From Chlorops oryzae (lineage: Eukaryota; Arthropoda; Insecta; Diptera; Chloropidae), in contig CM035808.1 in NCBI GenBank assembly GCA_020466095.1, positions 33,204,002-33,268,001 on the forward strand: a DNA stretch of 64,000 bases, written 5' to 3'. A model generated the notes under the pieces. It made no database searches and was not told where the DNA came from. It was given only the letters and a program-made list of their open reading frames with translations. Both the position numbers and the translations under genes were made by a program. Positions 60,496 through 64,000 of the stretch are shown here, piece by piece (within the stretch, counting starts at the first letter, position 1; every line of letters begins with the position of its first letter).

Positions 60496-62445
60496 ATGAA
60501 GATTTTTACAATTTCAATACAATTACCATTGATGCTTTTGATGTTGAATCTAATCTGTGAAAACGGTGATTTGAAATCTAAATGCTGAATCGAATTCGAT
60601 TTGTGGAAGAATATCGATTTTAACTCTAACTACCTTCCATTTTCTTAAGATGCCGTTCCGTCCAAGAAGCTTCATAAACCAAGTGGAATCATATTTCCTT
60701 CAGATGAAAACTACGAGGAATGCTTCATTGATGATCATCGGCAGGTCAAGGGTACCTGCAAAACATTAGCGAATTGTGCAACAGCTGTAGAGCGTTGGGA
60801 TAAACAGAATATTGCTCCGAAAACTTGCTATTTCGATAGATTCGAGCAATTTATATGCTGTGAGAACGATATTTCTTTCCAGACGCCGGAGACGACAACA
60901 TTTCCACCATTTGCATTACAGACTAAGCGTCCCAGCGAATCGGGTGCGCATACAGCTTGTGTTAAAAATCTATAATCTGTGTTAAAACTTGATTTCGCAA
61001 TGTATTTTTAGCATGCGAATCATATCAAGGGCCAAAAATTGCTGTTGTACATGGAGATCCAACTGCTCCCAAGGAATTTCCTTTCATGGTTAGTTGAAAA
61101 ACAAGACGTTTTCTCAAAAAAATGTTTCATCGGGACAAAGTTTATTATTCACTTAAATGTCATTATGGCAGTGGAGGGGGTTTTTCAGAGTGATTCACCG
61201 AATGAGCTCCACGTTTAAGTGTTAAAGTTTTTCTGAAATCCACGCATGTTGATATTCGATGAAAAAAAAAAAATCACCTTTCTGATTGTTCAACAAATCG
61301 GAAGTACCAAATAACTTTTATATAATTATACATACCTGGCTTAACTTTTGCAATGCATTAATTTGATCATTAACGCCAATTTAATATTGTAACTCATTAA
61401 TATTGTAATTCGTTGGTAGGCAGCACTTGGTTGGCGTTCCAATGTAGGAGATCTGACGATTTTTCGTTGCGGCGGAGCATTGATATCATATAAATTCGTA
61501 TTGACTGCAGCACATTGTGTCGATTTGGGAGGGTAAGGAAAACCCAAATTATCACCGTAATAATGTCCTTTGATCTTCGTTTCGTATACTTTCAAAAAAA
61601 ACATTTTTTTTTTTTTTTTACCACCGCACTTCGTCAATCGCAGTGAGCCACCGTACGTTGTAAGACTTGGCGGTGTCAATTTGACGTTGAACGTTGAACC
61701 ATACGTTGATGATATAAAAATTAAATCAATTACCGTGCATCCTGAATACAATGCCGCAACTTCCTACAATGACATCGGGCTTATTGAACTGGAAAAAGAT
61801 GCGTAAGTAAATTAATAACCTACCATGGTAAAAAATTGCAAATCATTTTCATTCCGGCTCTTTTCAGTACGGATCCGGCATGTATTTGGACTGAAGAAGA
61901 ATTGGAACAAAATAATGTGACAGCCATTGGCTATGGACATACGAGATTTGGTATAATAATGATGCTGCCGCCCTGAACATTCATTCTCATTCAAAATTTA
62001 TATGTTAATATTGCAGCTGGTATTTCATCAGACCAATTGTTGAAGGCCCCACTGTTTGTGGTTAGCAATGATATCTGTCAAAATTTCTACGAACCAGGAA
62101 GTGATCTTTTACCAAATGGCGTCGCAAACACACATGTTTGTGCAAGCGATCCAGAAAGATTGCGCGATACTTGTCAGGTGAGTCAAATGGGTTAAATACT
62201 TTTATAAAGTAAAATAAATTTTTTTTTTATTCCGAACGATGAAGGGCGATTCTGGAGGTCCGATTTTAATGAAAGCTGAACGATATTATCGCTATTTAAA
62301 TTTTGTTGTTGGAATAACAAGTTTGGGTCAAGGTTGCGCTGGTGGACCGCCAAGCATTTATACCCGCATTTCATCATACATAGACTGGATTGAATCAATT
62401 GTTTGGCCTCCTATTGATGTTAGAAAGAGTAAAGCAAAAAATTGA
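60496..62445 (+). CDS. spirit: Clip-domain serine protease, spirit-like, catalytically intact
   Basis: Exons 60496-60565, 60650-60943, 61012-61088, 61420-61532, 61644-61802, 61868-61950, 62017-62177, 62245-62445 give 385 aa. It has a signal peptide (about 1-23), a clip domain with Cys 48, 60, 66, 83, 93 and 94, a linker, and an S1A protease domain. The triad is His179 (TAAHC), Asp228 (YNDIGL) and Ser322 (GDSGG). Asp316 at the pocket base predicts cleavage after Arg or Lys. The activation region reads PKIAVVHGDP; alignment puts VVHG at the usual IVGG, giving a non-canonical Ala at P1, or cleavage could follow Lys130. FRCGGALI, AAHCVDLGGEPP, ITSLGQGCAGGPPS and the WIESIVWP tail match Drosophila Spirit as I know it. 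Spirit acts in the extracellular cascade that activates Spaetzle and Toll. Calling this the ortholog, rather than one of several paralogs, is inference. Confidence 0.88.
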
Positions 62446-62467
62446 GTTCATTAAATAGAGTTTTGAT

Positions 62468-62473
62468 AATAAA
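62468..62473 (+). terminator. Polyadenylation signal of the second protease gene
   Basis: AATAAA 23 nt after the stop codon. Confidence 0.6.
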
Positions 62474-62578
62474 ATGACATTTCTCCCATTTTTATAATCG
62501 GGTATAAATTTTTAGCATGATTTTATATTGTCCACTTTAGGCAATTTTTACGTTGGGATCAGTTTCGGTGTAACGGCT

Positions 62579-62692
62579 GTACTCACAAATCGGCTCTTTT
62601 TGTCGTATTGTCGTACCTTTTGAAATTTTATACTGGTATTCATGGTAAAAATTTTCAAATGACAATACAACATAACACGGTTTGTGAGTACG
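62579..62692. mobile_element. Small inverted-repeat element, ~114 bp
   Basis: Ends read GTACTCACAAA and TTTGTGAGTAC, with a second matching pair (GTATTGTC and GACAATAC) inside. No ORF and no clear target duplication. It lies just downstream of the second protease gene. Confidence 0.6.
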
Positions 62693-64000
62693 AACAAATT
62701 GAATACTATGAAAAGCAAAGAATCTTTTTTCAGCGGCTTATTCCAACGCTTTATTAATTTTTTTTTGTGGTTTTAAAGTAATGAACACTTTCAAAACTTT
62801 ATACAACTTATAAATTATTTATATAATATTAAATAAATAAGGAAAGAAACGAAGTAATTTTCATAAGTTAAATTAAAAAAAAAGTTTGGAAAAAATAAAA
62901 AACTATTCAAAAAAAAAATGTTTGGAAAAATTTTTTAAAAATAAAAAAACAAAAAGAAACTTGAAAAAGATTGTACATCAAGATTGCAAGATGCATGGGT
63001 GTAAATTTCTTGAGGCCTTAAAACGTTAGCGTCGGGAAAACTATGTGCATATATAAAGTTAATAATTCTTAAGAAGTTAACAATTGTAACATAAAAAGTT
63101 TAATAGCATTTTAAGTATAATTTAATAATGATTAAAAACGATATTTTTTGGGAGGGAAGTGTAAGTGCGTGCGCCTTACTTTTCGCTTTACTTCTTTTTT
63201 AAAATATAATTTACACGCGCACTACGTATCTAAAAACTTTTTGATTCGTAATTATTAATACTAAGTATTCAATATATTTATATATTTTTATATATACTTT
63301 TAAATTTCGTTAAAGTTATTTAAAGTTAGATCCCTTAATATTAGTAGCAGATGTATGTAGCTTAGCTAAATTAAAAAAGAGAACAATTTCTATTTCTAAT
63401 TATAGATTTTGTTCATATGCTACGTTCTTAAAATTAAAAAATATTTCGCAACATTACACGTTACATTCAGGCATTTATTTCCATTAATTCATTTCATTTC
63501 ATTTCATTTCATTGTTAATTAGTTACAAATTAATATCCTGTTTAATTAATATGTACTTATTCAAAGGGCAGACAAATCAGTGTACAGCCTTTTCATCTTT
63601 ATAAACTGGATAACATATCAAATGCATTGAAAAACTGTTTTCTTAAAACAAAAAATCTGCTGTTGGTGCGAATTTTTTTTTTTTTTTTCATTTTAAATTA
63701 AATGAAATTAATCAAAAATTTATAACATAAATAAAAATTGGAATTTTATCATTGGAAATTTTTAATATAATATTTTAAGGGGGAATGAGTATTTAAAAAA
63801 AAAAAGCACAACTGGAATTTATTTTGCTAAAATAGGCACCAAAATTGGGTTAAGCAAAATACTTAAATAGTCGTCAGCTTAACCCAATGAATGGTTTTTT
63901 TGTATCGTCACATGATGGCTCTGCCGAAAAACGATTTGAAGTAAGAAGCTTTGGTGATTTCACCGTGCAGCGGGTGAAACGGAAAGCGGTATTTAGTTCA

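Larger units (their letters stand above)
62446..64000. other. 3' flank, non-coding
   Basis: AT-rich sequence with the AATAAA of the second protease gene (62468-62473), a ~114-bp inverted-repeat element and a CATTT run at about 63484-63513. The last ~80 bases are less AT-rich and might begin another feature cut by the window edge; nothing can be called. Confidence 0.5.

Overview
The window looks like nuclear DNA of a higher (schizophoran) fly, possibly a tephritid. This is inferred from AT-rich DNA, short GT-AG introns, TCAGTT initiators, two clip-domain proteases closely resembling Drosophila spirit, and many short non-autonomous DNA transposons. No bacterial, phage or CRISPR features were seen.

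Layout. 1-19.0 kb is a satellite array of an 11-bp unit (CTTCGTATAGC and variants) interrupted by ten copies of a ~202-bp unrelated spacer, plus two or three decayed copies up to 19.7 kb. The array has a ~3-kb higher-order period, a ~2-kb segment in inverted orientation (12.35-14.4 kb) and a long internal duplication. At 19.9-21.3 kb two ~490-bp transposon-like copies lie in inverted orientation, each with a tRNA-like A-box/B-box segment. From 27.7 to 22.0 kb on the minus strand lies an eight-coding-exon gene for a ~648-aa protein with a low-complexity N terminus, a helical region, a winged-helix-like segment and a nucleoside phosphorylase/nucleosidase domain; its first coding exon shows an apparent one-base frame break. 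From 28 to 58 kb I see no convincing gene. That stretch holds several small inverted-repeat elements (an hAT-like one with a perfect 8-bp target duplication, two TTAA-flanked copies of one family, two copies of a fold-back element), a ~1-kb GA-rich tract, a mariner transposase remnant and a recent 637-bp direct duplication. From 58.1 to 62.5 kb on the plus strand are two tandem paralogous clip-domain protease genes with the same eight-exon structure.

How the genes relate. The second protease keeps the full catalytic triad and a trypsin-type pocket. The first keeps an open frame and every splice site but has Phe for the catalytic Ser, Val for the neighbouring Asp, Asn for the pocket Asp, and a changed activation site. 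The pair therefore reads as an active protease beside a pseudo-protease, a common arrangement in insect Toll and melanization cascades. The phosphorylase-domain gene most resembles, by motif, the PNP domains of fungal STAND/NLR-like proteins, but nothing in the sequence ties it functionally to the proteases. All exon coordinates were spliced by hand from splice consensus, phase and paralog comparison.
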